Of a stretch of 64,000 bases of DNA, positions 11,501 to 21,170 are shown piece by piece. Each line of letters opens with the position of its first letter. The stretch's first letter is position 1. A program made the translations under genes and the position numbers. Origin of the DNA: Ottelia alismoides (lineage: Eukaryota; Streptophyta; Magnoliopsida; Alismatales; Hydrocharitaceae); contig JAZKJV010000391.1 of assembly GCA_037367405.1 (NCBI GenBank), forward strand, positions 372,001 to 436,000, given 5' to 3'. The notes beneath the pieces are model-generated. The model worked only from the letters and a program-made list of their open reading frames with translations. It was not told the origin of the DNA and made no database searches.

Positions 11501-14500
11501 TGGACTCTGACATGATGGTAAAACCATCGAACAACAAAACTCGACAGGGGAGTAGCCCGATATGAACGAGTCTACACGATCATACAAAGGATTGATTGTA
11601 CATATAGACTCATACAACCATCCCCGTCAATCTTTCCTGCATGCTAGGGCCGGAAAACGCAATTTATAGGTCTGAAATCGCATTTTATTGTCAAAATCAG
11701 ATCATTTCAGACACAGTTCGAACCGTAAAGGTACACGGAGAAGCGTAGAGGCGTGAGGAGACGCAAGGAAGCGCACGAGAGGCTGCAGGGATTTGCAGCA
11801 GCCCCTTAGCAACACTCGGGAAGGGTCGGTGGCAGCCGGGGACCTGCAAACGAGGGCTGTTGGGCCCAGCAGCGTAGGGTTGGGGCCGGCGGCAGCTAGC
11901 GGGGAGGGAGGGAGGGAGGGAACCACGTAGGGGCCAGGGAGGGGAGGGTGAAGGTCGGCGACGGTGCAGTGGTGCGCGAGAAGAGAAGAGGGGTCGCCGG
12001 GTAGGATTAGGGCTTGGGTGGGATACGGGAACTCCGATCTAGGACCATCGCTTCGATACCATATAGAAACGAAAGAATGAATTGCATTGAGAGACCCTAG
12101 GGTTCTCTTATATAGGAGAGAAACATGTTGGGCAAATTACAAGAAGGAGACAAAAGAAACATATAATATGAAAACAATAAAAAAGATAACTAATACCTCA
12201 ACATGAATATTAGGGATACAGTGAAAAACAAACAGTTTATGAAATCACAAAATAGAAACAAAACAAAAGATATTTTGGATACCACAAAAATTGATGTTTA
12301 GTACAAAAGAGGCTAGTTATCACACGATAAATTTGTCAGGTAGTTGTCTTGTTTTTAGATAATATCAGAAAACTTTTAAACATTTTCTTTCAATCATTAC
12401 TTGAAATGCATAAACATTTTCTCTCAATCATTACTTGAAATGCATAAGTTATTAAATTTCATCGTTTGATAATTTTGAATAAAATAGAGGGAGAAAGGTT
12501 TAGCCATATTCAATGGTCATTGGCTCTGTATTGTCATTTCAGGTAGAACAAAAATGGAATATTTACACCCATAACCATGAATAGTTTCGTAATTACCCCA
12601 GGAACCCTCGATAATCACGAATTACACCCACGACCCTCAATAGTGCTTAACTCTTACATAGCATACTCTCGTGTTAACTTCCATCCAATTTCCCGTTAAC
12701 TTTGACAGAATTCGTCCAATATTTACATTTTCTACACTTTAAGTTCTCATTATTTACATATGAGACCACTCCCCATTCCTCCTCCACCCAACAACCCGCT
12801 CCCCTCGCCGACCACCTCCACCACCCGTTCATCCTCCAGCCCCCCCCCCACGTCATTGACACCACGTTGATCACCCTGCTACTAGTGGGAGTAACCCATT
12901 CGCGTCCAACTCGTGATGAATCACCCTCGTCCAAGCCCCAAGCTCGAGGCATGATTTGGGTCTTGCAGATGACGAAGGACATCAGCTTCAGCATCTTAAC
13001 CATTGCTGGAGTTGTAAGAGGTGGTGCTCGTCGGATGGATGCCCTCTTCTTGAGCAGTCGAACAAAGAAGAAAGGGGAAGGTCGGATGTGGCATACAAGC
13101 AGCATTTGGCTGACTGACGCAGAAATGGAATTCGGCAACGGTGAAAATAAATTTTGATCGGTGGTATTTATTTGGTAGAAAAAGAAAATGGAGGGGGTTG
13201 AGAAGAGAAGCTCGTCAGAAAAAACGAGGGGTTTGGAGGAGAGAACGTGAAGACCATGTGGGGAAGGGGAAGAGAGAGACGAGAGAGGGAGATAGAGATA
13301 CAATCTCAATTTTTCATATCAACTGAACTGAACTGAAACAATAGCCTATCATCCCTATATAGGAGGTATGAGGTTACAAAAATAGAAATTCAAATTCAAA
13401 TTCAAACTAATTATCCTAATTTGACTCTAACCGACTAACTAACTAATTTTGAAATTCAAATTGAAACTAACTATATTAAGATCACATGTGATCTCTTTTA
13501 TTTGAATAAAATTACGATGACGCAAAATAAACATAAATAAAATTAAAAAGTAGAAAAATGCGGTCCTATTTATCTGTTTCACGCTGCATCAGTTCTCCTC
13601 CGCTTGAAAAATTCGTCTCCCAACGAATTGCTGGATCTGCATGCCGGAGGGTTGATAACTTTAAATCAGCGTTCTTGATCATCCCCTGGAAAACTGGTGA
13701 GGAGCAAATGGCGGAATCCATGCGGGCGCAGTGCGATCGTTGGAGCCGGTAGCTTCGTGATGGATAAATATGTGTGGCGCGAATGCGGGTGTCCACTCGG
13801 ATGTCGTTCCCTTGATATGGTGCTTGAAAAACTGATGTGGCATCTTCATGTCGTGCTTCATCACCTTTGGAGAATCCATAGCAAAGCAATAGCACAAGTA
13901 GAGTAGAGAAGGAGATGTGGTCAATGAATTAAGTCATGAGGCCTTTAAATAGGTGAAACCCATGATCCTAATCCTAGTTGGGTAAGGAGACCTTCCAGAT
14001 TTCTCTCTTTCAGCACTTCTTTTAAAATATTTCTGCTCCAGGGGGGTGGAATGCAAATTTCGTACCCCTTCAATCATATTATCTCCTCTTAAAGGCCCGT
14101 TTACTTTAACCTTTATACCCAAGTTTTTAGGTCAAGGAAATTTCTGTAATTTTTCCACATGCCCTTGAAATAGAAGCTCTTGTAAAGAGGAGCTTTTCTG
14201 TAAATAATCCAAATCAGTTCCTAGTTTCGTGGGATACGGATCCCTTTGAAGAGGAGCCCTGCGTTAGGGTTTTCCTCATCTTCCAGCAACATCGGTGGCG
14301 GCTTCGAGCGGTCAACGGCAGGCGGGGGTGGTGAGGGTCGCGACGAGAGGAGGCAAAGGAGTGGGAGGTGGCGAGGTTAGGGGCTCCTTTGGGCGCACAG
14401 GGGGAGCGGGAGGGGTGTTGAGGGTGTAAGGTGACCGTGGGGGCCGGGGGTTGTGTTGCAGGGGATATGGGGGCGGTGGGAGAGGGCGCGGGGGGTGTAG

Positions 14501-17500
14501 GGGTTGCGGCGGGTGGGGTTTCTGGGGTTGCGAGGATGATGGGAAGGGGAGCAGGGGCTGGGGCTTCGGGGGCGTCGGTAAAAAGTGATGTTGGCGGTGG
14601 CGCAAGAGGCGCGAGGGTGGGAGGGAATACCAGCAGTGGTGGGGCAGGGAGGGTTGTCGAGGGTGCGGGTGTAGGGGACTGTGTCGGCGCTGGGGTTGAG
14701 GCGAGTACTGCAGGAGGTGCGTGAGGAGGTTCTGGGGGTGCGAGGACGGCTGTGGGAAGGGGTAGAGGCAATGGACTCGGGGCTGGAGGTGCGGGGTTGT
14801 CAACGGGGATGGAAGGAGGAAGATCTGGGGCTGGGGGGTGCGCTGCAAGGGATGCGGGAGAGGCGGGATGGGCCGGAGGCACAAGGATGTTGTCGGGAAC
14901 ATGCGGAAGGGTCGTGTGTGGCTCAGAAATCGATTTTTCCAACGATTGCAGATCTGAAAATACCTGGACAGCAAGTAGGTCGGCTTTTTCCTCCTCTGAA
15001 ACGGCCGGGATAGCGAATAAATCATCCTTGGCGTTGTTGTTTTCGCATGACACGGTCCGGACAGCGAGCACATCGTCGTTGTTGCCGTTTTTTCCATCCA
15101 CAAAGATCTGAGCAGCGTACAGATCATGGTCGACGACAATATTTTGTTCGTCGTCAACTTGTACCATAAAAATATCAACATTGTACCATGAGTCCATCCA
15201 TTGTTGAACCTTGATGCTTTTCCGGAGGCGGTTTATGTATTTTTGTTGATGCAAACGCGCATGTGATTCTCGTGATAGGGTTGCTTGATCGAGCTTCATT
15301 CTCCAATATGCGACAGGACCGTCGAATCGTGAGAACGATTCAACTTCCATGCTCTGATACCAATCGATGCAGAAATGGAATTCGGCGACGGTGAAAATAA
15401 ATTTTGATCGGTGGTATTTATTTGGTAGAAGAAGAAAAGGGAGGGGGTTGAGAAGAGAAGCTCGTCGGAAAAAACGAGGGGTTTGGAGGAGAGAACGTGA
15501 AGACCACGTGGGGAAGGGGAAGAGAGAGACTAGAGAGGGAGATAGATATAGAATCTCAATTTTTCGTATCAACTGAATTGAACTGAAACAATAGCCTATC
15601 ATCCCTTTATATAGGAGGGATGAGGTTACAAAAATGGAAATTCAAATTCAAATTCAAACTAATTATCCTAATTTGACTCTAACCGACTAACTAACTAATT
15701 TTGAAATTCAAATTGAAACTAACTATATTGATATCACATGCGATCTCTTTTATTTGAATAAAATTACGACGACGCAAAATAAACGTAAATAAAATTAAAA
15801 AGTAGAAAAATGTGGCCCTATTTATCTGTTTCACGCTGCATCACTGACCCCTCATCCTATTGATCTTCCACCGTCGAGAACATTGACGGCGACAGTGGGA
15901 GGTGATTGATGGCGGAGGAGGGGGTGCTAGAGGAGGAAGGGTCGAGGGAGGTGGTCGATAGGGGGAGGGGGCACTGGAGGAGGAAGGATGGTGGGAGGTG
16001 GTCGACGATGCGAGGGGGGTGAGGAAGAGGTGGCCTGCGACATTCTGAAGGAGGAAGGGGAGGCGGAGGTTCGACAGGGCAGGGGGTATGTTGGAGGAGG
16101 AAGTGCGGTGGGAGGTGGGCAACGGCACGAGGGGGATGGGGGAGGAAGTGGTGGTCGACGACGTACTGGAGGAGGAAGGGGAGGAGGAGATTCGACGGGG
16201 GAGGGGGGACGCTAGAGGAGGAAGGGCGACATAGGGGGGGTGGAAGAGGAAGGGGAGGGGTGGGTATTTTTTTCTTTTTCTTTTTTTTTATTTTTTGATA
16301 ACTTCAGCCGTTAGATCATGCATTGGTTAGATTAATTCAGTCACCTGGTTAAGTTAATGAACTAAACTAACTGAGGGTTAAGACGAAGTACTTTTTCAGA
16401 GTCATGGGTGGAATTCATAATTCTTGAGGGTTCCGGAGGTAATTACAAAACTACTCAAGGTTATGGGTGTAAATATCCCAACAAAAATCTATTGATTCGA
16501 GCATAGTAATTAGGTGGACAAAATCATTTGCAGTGTTTGTATTGGTTAGTATTTGCATCATAATCTTTATTTTTTTGTAAATGAGAACTATATGTCTTTA
16601 TTATTTTGACCAGGATTGAGTGGTCTAAGAATCAAGCCCGTTAGGAAAAAACCACGTGCAAAACAGCACGTCACATAAGCCATTTAACCTTACGCGAGTG
16701 AGGAATACGCCTTCGTTATACCTCGGCACCTCAATGCATTGGTAATGCCTCACAAAGACGAGGCATATGCCTCACATCAAAAGCATGAGGCATACGCCTC
16801 GAGGCAAAATGGTTGTACCTGACACCGAAACAAATACCTCATCTCCTTAAGGCGACACTTTTTAAAACTATGGGCCTTGACCTAAAGACAACCTCATTTC
16901 GGCGAAACTAAGATGATTCAACTCATCACAAGCGGCATGTACCGCTTCACCCTCTAAAATAAATCAATATATCCCATGTTTTTTAGCTTTCATGAAATTG
17001 TGACAAAAATGTCAAAGGACAATACATCCGACCAAAGAATATCAAACCTGCTCTAATGAACCAAATTCTTACAATTGCTCAAGATACTCTTTTTTAGCTT
17101 CTATGGTCTATTTCCTAGTTAAAGATCCCACTTACCAACAGGAATAAAAGAATTAGTAGATCTGTTCCGCTCAAAATGGGAATGGAATAGGTGCATTGCA
17201 AACGTTCAAATCCTCCTGAATCCCCCGCTGGCTATCGGGGCCTGATTGTCTCCCGTGATTAATAATGAACCAGAAGAGGGTCTTTTTCGGATACCAAACG
17301 CAGGGTAGCGCATATGTTTCGGGTACAGAGGTGACGGAGGGGTGAGGGCCACCCCTCGGGGCGGCCAGATTCGAATCATGCTACCTTTCGTGTGGATCAT
17401 CCTGTGGCGAATGATGGGAAGGTAAAAATGATGAAACCAAATTTCCTTCGCAAAAGAACAGAAAAAAGATGTTCAATGCCCTTCCCTCATCACCGCAGAA

Positions 17501-20500
17501 AGGGTAGCAACGATCAATCTGAGATCCCAAAGAAACTAAAAGATTTTGTTACCAATTGTTTTCATCAAAAAAATAGAGGACCTCAACCTTGATTGGGGCT
17601 TTGATTTATCCAAATGCATTTATAGTCACACTGTGTACTAGGGTCAATTGCCATGGGCATATTGATCGGCTTCTTCTAGACAGTGAATATGAAGAATTTC
17701 TGCCCATTCTAAATCCAACCATCCCATGCACCAAAGATGTCTGAATCCTAAGGATAAAGAGGAGGGAGACAAGGTGAGAGGGACGAGGAATGAGAGATTT
17801 GGGAGTGCGCGAGCAGGGAACATGAGGGGAAGCAGAATGAGGGCGAAGGTTGGAAGAGAGTGTGGCATAGGAGATGTGACATCCTAGGCAGGAGGTTGCA
17901 TGGAGAAGAGCACCACCTCTACCAATGTTGTTTGCTCTCCCATTACAAACAATATTCACCTTGGTTAGGCCGTTGCGATATTTGATACAATAACAATAAT
18001 GTGAAAGGAACCGCCAAGTATTATTAGCTCTTTATATCAAATTTAATGACCAAGGAATATTTGCATACAAATACAGGGATTTTCCTTCAGATAAAAGTGC
18101 AGATCCGAAATAAATTAGCAGTCAACCACGGGAGACTTCATGTTAATTACTCTGAAAAGGAAAAAATCACAGTTATGGTGTGCTATCGGCGAAATAAGTA
18201 CTATCTCAGGATGGCATCAATATTATTTTTTTGAAAGTGACCATAAATGATATTGCATTTAAAAATCAATCGCAAACATAATTTCCCATTGAAAACACAA
18301 TTGAACATTCTGATAATTAAGCAAGCGCTGCATAAAACAATGAAATAACTCCCACAAAGAATGTAAAACAAGAAGGAAGCAGAAAGAGGACTAGACAGGT
18401 AGAACAATCGAGCATAGAATAAATACAGCATCATATACTATTAGGGTAAATTACAAAAAAGGGCCCCAATTATACCTCGATCACCAATTACGGACCTCAT
18501 TTTTCAATTTTAACAAATAGGGCCATGAACTTTCAACTTAAGAGTTTAACGTCGACATATAAAGATCTCTGGAACTTATGGGTATTGAGACAAATACATA
18601 AGATATGGCCCATTTTTTTTACAATTGAAAAATAAGGCCTCTAATTGGGAATTGAGGTATAGTTGAAGCCATTTTTTTATAATTTACCGATTTATTCCCA
18701 GCAAAAAAGATAAGAAAATAAATACTGATATTTGACTTAAGATTAATAGTTACAGACATAAGATACCGTATAGAGTTCCATCAAGCATACCATGAAACCG
18801 GAGTTGGTTGAGCAGTGACCTTATCTGCCTGAAAATATGCGGAGGATAACAGACATATCATAGAGAATATTTCTCTTAAATTGTGGTATAAATAGTGTTC
18901 CCAAAAGTAGAAATAATTATAAATGCATTACCTCCACCGTAAAACTAGCAGGTTTTTCGTACGTTGACTCCCCGGTGACCGAATTGTAGTAATATATGGC
19001 ACCTGTGTCAGTCTTATGTGCAGTCCAGCCATCTGCATCTATCTTCTTAGATGTTTCATTATGGAAAGGGTCTGAAGATTGCTTGCCATGATCTGAAGAG
19101 TTTCAATATCTATTAATACAAGAAATACAAACAAATGAACATAGAAATAAATATGCATAACCACAAGACAAAAAATACCAATGCCTGTGGGAGGAGATTT
19201 TGCTGTTGAAACGTCTGGACCTGGCCCAGACACAATGGTGATCGGTGGAGACAATGTTGGTGCTACCATTACAGGAACACCAGGTGGATGCAGGACGGTG
19301 AATGGAGGTACACTGCGCATGGGCAATGGATAAGAAGCCGGTGGTGGTCCTGAATAAGGAACAAATGGTGGCCGCGGCATGCCTCCAATTTGTGGCAACC
19401 AATGTGGTTGAGAAGGCGGAGCGACTGCAGGGTACGAGGAATGATGTTGATTCATTTGTTGTGGGGCGTTTTGCATAATCGGTTGAAAAGAACCCGAACT
19501 TGAAGGGGCGGACATGACTATTTTTCGCAATGTACCAGATGCTTCAATTGATGATGGCAGAAGAGTTACAGCAGGAGTTGGCAAAACATGTGCAGGTAAA
19601 GCATTCTGCATTACCGTGTTCCTCGGAGCTCCAGGAGGCCGGGAAAATGTTGGACCGCCCGGAGATAATAAAGTTGTAGGATTCAAATTACCCGCTGCTA
19701 CAGGAGTAGAATTCAAGCCGCTGCTAAAATGACCTTGCCCGGGCTGAGCTGCCATTAATGAGGCAGAAACATTCTGTGCAACATCCACGATGCTTTGTAA
19801 ACATGGAAAATAGATACTACCACAAATTTCTCAACCCTTAAATCATCTATGGTTTTTCAACGAGAAAATTATAACCATTAATAAATTGTTTTTCACTGTT
19901 TTTTTTTCAAATGATGTAACATACCGCACCAGATGACACATCTTTTCTTTCTGCCATCACTGGCTGGGAGTTTCCTGCAGCAGGAATACTTGGAGCTGAG
20001 GCCTGTCCTTTTGCCAAGGAATGAGGCAACTGGCTGGGAGCGGCGAGATTTTCAGAGACAGCTCCGGTAACATTAGGATCGGATCCTAGAGGTTGCATTG
20101 AGGGAGAAGAATGTGAGGAAGCGGATGCCTGTGAAGATAGCATCTCCCCCCTTGGAAAAGCCTGGTTTTGCACCTTAAATAATATAAAGGGTAAAAATGT
20201 AAGTTTCAAGTTGTGTCCTACAAAAACTACAATTTGACTGCAACAAAATAAAAGCGCGTGAGAATTACAATTACAGGTTGAAACTGCTGACCAGGAGCGG
20301 GAATAGGACTAGAATGTGAAATAATGTTGTATGAGAAAGATGGCCTCGTAGCAACAGGATGCCCGGGAACAGGAGGTTGAAGAGCAGCTGGAGACACTCG
20401 ATTAGTCAGGTTCAGAGTCTGCATTAAGGAAAGAAATGAAGAACCTCCAAACGAAGTGAGTGAATGAGTAAAATGGATAAGAGATTGCACAAACGGTAAA

Positions 20501-21131
20501 AAAACACCTGGGAATTTGAAGGACGTTGAGGGGCTCCATTTAGAGAATTATTCCTAGGGAAGACATTATACGAGAAACCTGGAGCTGGTACAGTATAAGC
20601 AGGGGTATTTGGAAAGTTGGCCCGTACAGGATCTTGTGCTGCATTGTTCCCAGGAAATCCAGGGGGTGGTGCAGGAGCAGGAGATGCTGGAACAAGTACA
20701 CCAGGCGATGAGCTTGCAGCAGTACAAGGAGGGTTGACCCTTACAGGCTCTTGTTTTGAATTTCCAGAAAACCTAGGTGGCAGTGGAACAGAAGGAGATG
20801 CTTGAACGACTACATCAGGTGAGCCTGAACTGGCACATGGATCATTAACCTGTACAGGCTCTTGTGCAAAACTATTCCCAGAAAATCTAGTAGGCGGTGG
20901 ACAAGCAGGGGATGCTGGAGCACCTGCGCCGGACGATGTGCTTAAACTGGTGCATGGAGTCCCTGCTGTGGTGGACACAACCAATCCATTGCCCGAGTTA
21001 GGGGTGATGGTGTCTGAAGATGTGGGGTCTGAAACTGCAATGCTGACATTTGACTCTGTACCCTGAGCTGGAGATACCAAATCAGTAGATGGGACCTGCA
21101 CCTCTTGTGGAGGCAAGGTTGATGAGGACAT
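5447..21131 (-). CDS. PRP40C: PRP40C-like WW-domain pre-mRNA-processing protein, N-terminal 630 codons (7 exons, partial at 3' end)
   Basis: Plant PRP40C proteins are nuclear WW/FF-domain factors; the WW domains bind proline-rich splicing partners and the FF domains bind the phosphorylated RNA polymerase II tail. Seen here: seven exons at 21131-20508, 20418-20275, 20173-19925, 19773-19179, 19092-18932, 18828-18791 and 5525-5447, all with GT-AG borders and matching phases, giving 630 uninterrupted codons. Residues 1-537 are Pro/Ser/Ala-rich. WW1 is about 557-586 (GW, then YYY, then EKP; its second Trp is Tyr). WW2 starts near 608 (LPGTDW, then KYYYD) and is cut by the next intron. The start is the first ATG after an acceptor at 21134-21135, implying an intron in the 5' UTR. 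FF exons were not found at 1-5446, so the gene should continue beyond the left edge. The family call rests on recognition of both WW exons and the linker QPTPVSW. Confidence 0.85.
6352..7097. mobile_element. Tourist-like (PIF/Harbinger) element with a MULE MITE inside
   Basis: Ends AGGTGCGTTTGG and CCGAACGGGGCC form imperfect terminal inverted repeats that align without gaps, and TAA flanks both sides (6349-6351, 7098-7100), as in PIF/Harbinger. The insertion splits the RTE phrase GAGACTAAAGGATTT exactly. Without the nested MITE it is about 376 bp. No transposase is present. Because CTAAAGG is shared at both junctions, the duplication could be read as longer, so the superfamily is an inference. 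Confidence 0.65.
6415..6775. mobile_element. MULE-type MITE with very long terminal inverted repeats, copy 1
   Basis: The element is 361 bp and nearly all inverted repeat. The arms share TTAATGGGGCTGCCCC at the ends and a long block ending AGACTCCTACGGCCTCCATC on either side of a loop around 6560-6600. It is flanked by a perfect 9-bp duplication, TTTTTATTT (6406-6414 and 6776-6784), the size made by Mutator-like transposases. Same family as 53766-54154. No coding capacity. Confidence 0.85.
7361..7771 (-). pseudogene. RTE C-terminal domain, frame-shifted from the RT
   Basis: Encodes [18 protein letters not shown] to the C-terminus, including [16 protein letters not shown] and RWFGHLQRR. This follows the RT directly in the intact family; here it is separated by the frameshift near 7795. 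Confidence 0.8.
7768..9186 (-). pseudogene. RTE reverse transcriptase, 472-codon open frame
   Basis: RNA-directed DNA polymerase part of the RTE polyprotein, which primes on nicked target DNA. An open frame holds motifs A (LEKAYDS), B ([11 protein letters not shown]) and C (FADDIVL). It lacks the apurinic endonuclease domain. Near 7795 about ten bases of the run found as TTTAATTTTTAAAGG in sister copies are missing, shifting the C-terminal domain into the next frame (7361-7771). It cannot give a full RTE protein. Confidence 0.85.
9750..10297. other. Unassigned intron sequence
   Basis: No open frame, exon or element border recognised. It includes a short GCCTCAAGG-type repeat next to the RTE insertion. 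Confidence 0.4.
10303..12203 (-). mobile_element. Internally deleted Copia element with both LTRs
   Basis: LTRs of about 142 bp lie at 10303-10445 (3' LTR) and 12062-12203 (5' LTR). The primer-binding site TGGTATCGAAGCG, a variant of the initiator-tRNA-Met site, is next to the 5' LTR, and a polypurine tract (AGCTTGAGGGGGAG) is next to the 3' LTR. TGAAT occurs at both outer junctions (10299-10303 and 12204-12208), sharing the border T. Only about 1.6 kb of internal sequence is left: leader plus the 3' end of pol. Gag, protease and integrase are missing. Confidence 0.88.
10822..11617 (-). pseudogene. Copia pol 3' remnant (reverse transcriptase end and RNase H)
   Basis: The frame at 10822-11238 encodes [36 protein letters not shown] and [18 protein letters not shown], the conserved RT-to-RNase H region of Copia pol. 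Upstream frames at 11245-11617 carry the end of the RT palm, split by frameshifts. The catalytic RNase H region is incomplete. Confidence 0.85.
12209..12546. repeat. Intron stretch with a 34-bp tandem duplication
   Basis: Two copies of a 34-bp unit (AAACATTTTCTTTCAATC...) lie at 12378-12411 and 12412-12445, with one difference. Nothing else was recognised. Confidence 0.6.
13119..15843 (-). mobile_element. Family B LTR element (copy B1), complete but non-autonomous
   Basis: LTRs lie at 13119-13591 (3') and 15368-15843 (5'), about 475 bp and closely similar. The 5-bp duplication CTGAC is at 13114-13118 and 15844-15848; the first T of the 3' LTR copy is lost or replaced. The primer-binding site TGGTATCAGAGC (15351-15362, initiator tRNA-Met) is separated from the LTR by a few bases, and a purine tract (GGAGGAGA) precedes the 3' LTR. 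The internal region is about 1.8 kb and encodes one proline-rich ORF, no pol. Confidence 0.88.
14214..15350 (-). CDS. Proline-rich ORF of family B element, function unknown
   Basis: The open frame has 378 codons from the ATG at 15348-15350, the codon that directly follows the primer-binding site. Residues 1-60 ([18 protein letters not shown], then [11 protein letters not shown]) are ordinary in composition. About 60-150 is acidic with a loosely repeated D-LxAxxxxS pattern, and the rest is dominated by Pro/Ala/Ser. It shows no zinc knuckle, protease or RT motif. The N-terminus is recognisable in decayed form in copy B2 and the acidic/proline part in B3. It may be a divergent gag-like or captured sequence; I do not recognise it. 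Confidence 0.5.
   Translation of the reverse strand: MEVESFSRFDGPVAYWRMKLDQATLSRESHARLHQQKYINRLRKSIKVQQWMDSWYNVDIFMVQVDDEQNIVVDHDLYAAQIFVDGKNGNNDDVLAVRTVSCENNNAKDDLFAIPAVSEEEKADLLAVQVFSDLQSLEKSISEPHTTLPHVPDNILVPPAHPASPASLAAHPPAPDLPPSIPVDNPAPPAPSPLPLPLPTAVLAPPEPPHAPPAVLASTPAPTQSPTPAPSTTLPAPPLLVFPPTLAPLAPPPTSLFTDAPEAPAPAPLPIILATPETPPAATPTPPAPSPTAPISPATQPPAPTVTLHPQHPSRSPCAPKGAPNLATSHSFASSRRDPHHPRLPLTARSRHRCCWKMRKTLTQGSSSKGSVSHETRN
16489..18443. other. Intron sequence without a recognised feature
   Basis: It contains a run of short GAGGCATACGCCTC-type palindromes around 16700-16810 and an open minus frame at 17206-17400 that I could not assign. No exon was found. Confidence 0.4.
18444..18688. 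mobile_element. Small inverted-repeat (MITE-like) element
   Basis: The ends GGGTAAATTACAAAAAAGGG and its inverted counterpart (AATTTACC at 18681-18688) extend as an imperfect hairpin of about 80 bp per arm (AATTATACCTCGAT and the matching GAATTGAGGTATAG). No clear target duplication was seen, so the superfamily is open. Confidence 0.6.
18791..18828 (-). CDS. PRP40C: PRP40C exon 6, 38-nt linker exon
   Basis: This very short exon encodes [12 protein letters not shown] plus two bases of a split Trp codon. Borders are TTTTCAG and ATG/GTATGC. It is the donor side of the 13,265-bp intron. The split TG|G codon is completed exactly by the WW2 exon at 5525, which supports both exon calls. Confidence 0.82.
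18932..19092 (-). CDS. PRP40C: PRP40C exon 5, WW domain 1
   Basis: The exon is 161 nt and encodes residues 538-591 including the first WW domain: [17 protein letters not shown] followed by GESTYEKP. The acceptor is CTCTTCAG and the donor is GAG/GTAATG. The second signature Trp of the WW fold is Tyr here; the terminal Pro is kept. Confidence 0.88.
19179..19773 (-). CDS. PRP40C: PRP40C exon 4
   Basis: The exon is 595 nt. The acceptor GCACAG before AAT was chosen because it is the only nearby AG that keeps phase 0 with exon 3. The exon encodes the proline-rich segment with [16 protein letters not shown], typical of the region before the WW domains in plant PRP40C. It ends with a single base G that joins AT of the next exon to form Asp 538. 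Confidence 0.8.
19925..20173 (-). CDS. PRP40C: PRP40C exon 3
   Basis: The exon is 249 nt (83 codons), phase 0 at both ends. It encodes [11 protein letters not shown] to DVSSGA, a Ser/Pro/Ala-rich segment. The acceptor is TTTAAG and the donor is GCG/GTATGT. Confidence 0.78.
20275..20418 (-). CDS. PRP40C: PRP40C exon 2
   Basis: The exon is 144 nt (48 codons), phase 0 at both ends, with an AATGCAG acceptor and a CCT/GTAATT donor. It encodes the stretch [19 protein letters not shown] and ends PAPGQQFQP. The 89-bp intron upstream has a pyrimidine-rich 3' end. Confidence 0.8.
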
Positions 21132-21133
21132 CC
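20508..21133 (-). CDS. PRP40C: PRP40C exon 1 of the coding region
   Basis: This exon starts after a TTGCAG acceptor (exon begins GGATG) and carries the likely start ATG at 21129-21131. It encodes 208 residues beginning [12 protein letters not shown], low-complexity Pro/Ser/Ala with three loosely repeated blocks of the type P-x-RFSGNS/PGFPGNN-x-QEPVRVN. It ends at CAG before GTGTTT, phase 0. An in-frame upstream ATG at 21168-21170 lies on the intron side of the acceptor and is less likely to be used. Confidence 0.8.
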
Positions 21134-21170
21134 CTGCAATAGCAGAATCGGCTAAACAATTAAATGCCAT

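Larger units (their letters stand above)
12556..16479. mobile_element. Non-autonomous MULE-type element split by an LTR element
   Basis: A perfect 9-bp duplication, AACAAAAAT, lies at 12547-12555 and 16480-16488. The inverted ends begin GGAATATTTACACCC and GGGATATTTACACCC and stay similar for about 100 bp (12556-12660 against 16370-16479). Inside are purine- or pyrimidine-rich arms with no recognisable transposase. The LTR element at 13119-15843 inserted later, so the MULE itself is about 1.2 kb. Sequence like its right arm occurs at about 49440-49640. Confidence 0.8.
5526..18790 (-). other. 13.3-kb TE-filled intron between the two WW exons of PRP40C
   Basis: The donor at 18790-18789 and acceptor at 5527-5526 bound an intron of 13,265 bp. 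It contains the RTE/Tourist/MULE stack (6168-9749), the Copia element (10298-12208), the MULE with nested LTR element (12547-16488) and a small inverted-repeat element (18444-18688 lies just above the exon 6 donor side of the stack). Only short stretches appear to be ancestral intron. Confidence 0.8.

Noticed and set aside
14431..15111. Plus-strand Gly-rich open frames at 14431-14724, 14681-15013 and 14752-15111
   Set aside because: They are complements of the proline-rich ORF on the minus strand; GC-rich CCN codons read as GGN on the other strand.
17206..17400. 64-codon minus-strand frame, first considered as an organelle-derived or retroelement fragment
   Set aside because: No identifiable similarity that I could support.
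18436..18697. 9-bp target duplication for the inverted-repeat element at 18444-18688
   Set aside because: The flanks TACTATTAG and GATTTATTC do not match well enough.
21168..21170. Upstream in-frame ATG as the PRP40C start
   Set aside because: It lies upstream of a good acceptor (TTGCAG at 21134-21135), so it is probably intronic; the ATG at 21129-21131 fits better.
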